NCBI GenBank assembly: GCA_029880065.1
Contig: JAOUPD010000055.1
Coordinates: 1 to 7,296, forward strand
Source: Hadesarchaea archaeon
GTDB lineage: Archaea; Hadarchaeota; Hadarchaeia; Hadarchaeales; Hadarchaeaceae
Direction of reading: 5' to 3'
Length of the DNA stretch: 7,296 bases
A model generated the notes under the pieces. The model saw nothing but the letters and a program-made list of their open reading frames with translations. It was not told the origin of the DNA and did not search any database. A program made the translations under genes and the position numbers. Position 1 is the stretch's first letter, and each line of letters begins with the position of its first letter. Positions 5,826 through 7,296 of the stretch are shown here, in pieces.

Positions 5826-7296
5826 GTGATACCAGCGCTGACGAGGGAAGACCTGAAGGTTATAGGGTTCAATCTGTGCAGGCTGGGCAACATAATTAGC
5901 GTGTTGTTCCTTGTGCCCATCGTCGTTGCCGTGATTTACAATGAGTTCGATATAATACCACATTTCCTCATAGCTTCTTCGATAACTTTCATTTTGTGCA
6001 ACATCGGTGCACACCTTTTACAAACAAAAAAAGAGATGGAGCTGAAACACGCGCTTTGTTTTGCGGCTCTAGCATGGATTTTTAGCATGTTGTTTACAGC
6101 GCTTCCCCTTTGGTCAACTGGAAGTTCCGGCTCCTACTTAGACGCGAATTTTGACACCATGAGTGGCCTCACGACGACCGGTTTAACACTCGTGCGAAAT
6201 ATAGATCATTTGCCGTACAGCATCAATTTCTACCGCCACTTACTTCAGTTCGTGGGCGGCATAGGCATCATCGTTATTTCTTTAACAATTTTGTCGAGGA
6301 GTGAAATAAGTTCTGTTCTCGCCTTCAAAGGCGAGGCGCGGGAGTTAAAGATAAGACCGAACATTGTGCGGACCTCGCGCATAATCGTGGGCATCGCCCT
6401 CACTTTCATGGTGCTTGGCGCAGTTCTCTTTGCGGCTGTTGCTATCGGCGAGGGCGCAAATATTGGCACTTCGATCTTCGATGGTGTCAACTACTCCATG
6501 GCGGCGTTCAGCACCGGTGGTTTTGCCCCACATTCACAAAACATACTCTTCTATCACAGCACCATGTACGAAGTAGTGGCGCTGATAATCTTTCTGATCG
6601 GATCATTTAACTTCTCATTCCACTACGCAGTGCTGGGCGGTAAGTACAGAGAAATTTTCAAGAATACTGAGATAAGAACTATGCTCATATCCCTAGCGCT
6701 CTCGACGCTTGCAATCTCGGGGTTGCTCCTGTTCAACAACGTGTATTCTTCCTCAGACATACTTTTCAGAAAAGCGTTTTTCCATGCAGCCTCAGCCCAA
6801 ACAACGACTGGTTTTGGAACAGTTTACCCATCCCAGATATCCAGCATATGGCCAAGCTCGGTATTGTTCATAATGTCACTGATCATGTTGATTGGCGCAT
6901 GTGCAAACTCCACTGGCGGAGGAATCAAAGCAATTAGAGTAGGGATAATAGCGAAGTCTTTCTTCAAGGAAGTGAAAAAGGCGCTCTCACCAAAATCGGC
7001 AATGGTGACAGAGAAATTTCATCATATAGAAGATACCCCACTCACTGACACCATCGTTAGGGGGGCTGTGCTCGTCGCTTTAGGTTATATTTTCTTGTTC
7101 GTCGCCGGCACAACGATCACGGTGCTTTGTGGGTACAACACCTCTAACTCAATGTACGAAACTGCGTCTGCCGTCGGTAATGTCGGGTTGAGCAGCGGGA
7201 TTACCTCGCCAGCTATGCCTGTGGTGCTTAAAGTTACGTATATCTTCTTGATGTGGGTCGGAAGGCTCGAGATAATGGCCGTACTCGTGTTGATGG
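5826..7296 (+). CDS. trkH: TrkH-family K+ transporter membrane subunit, last residues beyond window
   Basis: TrkH is the membrane, channel-like subunit of Trk/Ktr K+ uptake, built from four helix-pore loop-helix repeats that form one pore. The 490 codons present show all four filter loops: MSGLTTTGLTLV (Gly119), YSMAAFSTGGFAPHS (Gly231), HAASAQTTTGFGTVYPS (Gly329) and ETASAVGNVGLSSG (Gly451). Two family landmarks are also seen: FVGGIGIIVISL at 142-153 and CANSTGGGIKAIR at 359-371, the latter near the internal gating loop. TrkH proteins are about 480-510 residues, and the last visible part (YIFLMWVGRLEIMAVLVLM) is the usual final helix, so little is missing. The start is GTG 5826, with AAGGTG ending five bases before it and no other start nearby. 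It is the third gene of the trkA-microprotein-trkH operon. Ion choice (K+ alone or with Na+) follows from the intact glycines by family knowledge, not by test. Confidence 0.95.
   Translation, partial: MIPALTREDLKVIGFNLCRLGNIISVLFLVPIVVAVIYNEFDIIPHFLIASSITFILCNIGAHLLQTKKEMELKHALCFAALAWIFSMLFTALPLWSTGSSGSYLDANFDTMSGLTTTGLTLVRNIDHLPYSINFYRHLLQFVGGIGIIVISLTILSRSEISSVLAFKGEARELKIRPNIVRTSRIIVGIALTFMVLGAVLFAAVAIGEGANIGTSIFDGVNYSMAAFSTGGFAPHSQNILFYHSTMYEVVALIIFLIGSFNFSFHYAVLGGKYREIFKNTEIRTMLISLALSTLAISGLLLFNNVYSSSDILFRKAFFHAASAQTTTGFGTVYPSQISSIWPSSVLFIMSLIMLIGACANSTGGGIKAIRVGIIAKSFFKEVKKALSPKSAMVTEKFHHIEDTPLTDTIVRGAVLVALGYIFLFVAGTTITVLCGYNTSNSMYETASAVGNVGLSSGITSPAMPVVLKVTYIFLMWVGRLEIMAVLVLM

Noticed and set aside
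5658..5828. Readthrough fusion of TrkA, microprotein and TrkH, since all three share one reading frame
   Set aside because: Two TGA codons and a TAA separate them, a ribosome site precedes each downstream ORF, and TrkA and TrkH each have normal ends. The shared frame is most simply chance.
5543..6533. Minus-strand open frames opposite the end of trkA, the microprotein and trkH
   Set aside because: They are antisense shadows of genes with clear family signatures and show no motifs or ribosome sites of their own.
1..7296. CRISPR arrays, insertion sequences, tRNA or rRNA genes
   Set aside because: I saw no regularly spaced direct repeats, transposase motifs, terminal inverted repeats or tRNA/rRNA-like segments on reading both strands. 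The gaps between genes are short.

Overview
The window is a dense piece of a prokaryotic chromosome with two gene groups facing away from each other. I read it as archaeal, probably an uncultured lineage, with moderate confidence. The reasons are the single-RCK TrkA, the separate PurL, and short AT-rich TATA-like boxes 30-40 bases upstream of the likely starts. The GGAGTGATCC ribosome site shows that Shine-Dalgarno initiation is used. Nothing here fixes a genus, and a bacterial source is not excluded.

Minus strand, 4251 down to 1: a folate one-carbon and purine block. It reads folD (methylene-tetrahydrofolate dehydrogenase/cyclohydrolase), then a single 584-residue ORF joining a 5-formyltetrahydrofolate cyclo-ligase to PurM (AIR synthetase), then purL (FGAM synthase large subunit), which runs off the left edge. 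The first two genes are only 7 bases apart. purL lies 69 bases further on and seems to start at TTG. FolD and the cyclo-ligase both feed the 10-formyl/methenyl-tetrahydrofolate pool that supplies formyl groups for purine synthesis. PurL and PurM catalyse consecutive purine steps (FGAR to FGAM to AIR). The block therefore joins cofactor supply to its consumer pathway.

Plus strand, 4359 to 7296: a cation transport block. It opens with a remnant of a CaCA-family Na+/Ca2+-type antiporter. This has only one alpha-repeat half and is interrupted by two frameshifts, both near homopolymers. A 220-base AT-rich stretch with no convincing gene follows. Then comes a Trk/Ktr-type K+ uptake operon: trkA (cytosolic RCK regulator), a 46-residue single-helix membrane microprotein that seems to start at ATT behind a strong ribosome site, and trkH (the K+ channel-like subunit), whose last residues are cut off by the right edge.

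The most notable points are the cyclo-ligase-PurM fusion, the unlabelled microprotein between trkA and trkH, which recalls KdpF in the Kdp K+ pump, and the decayed or recoded half-length antiporter.
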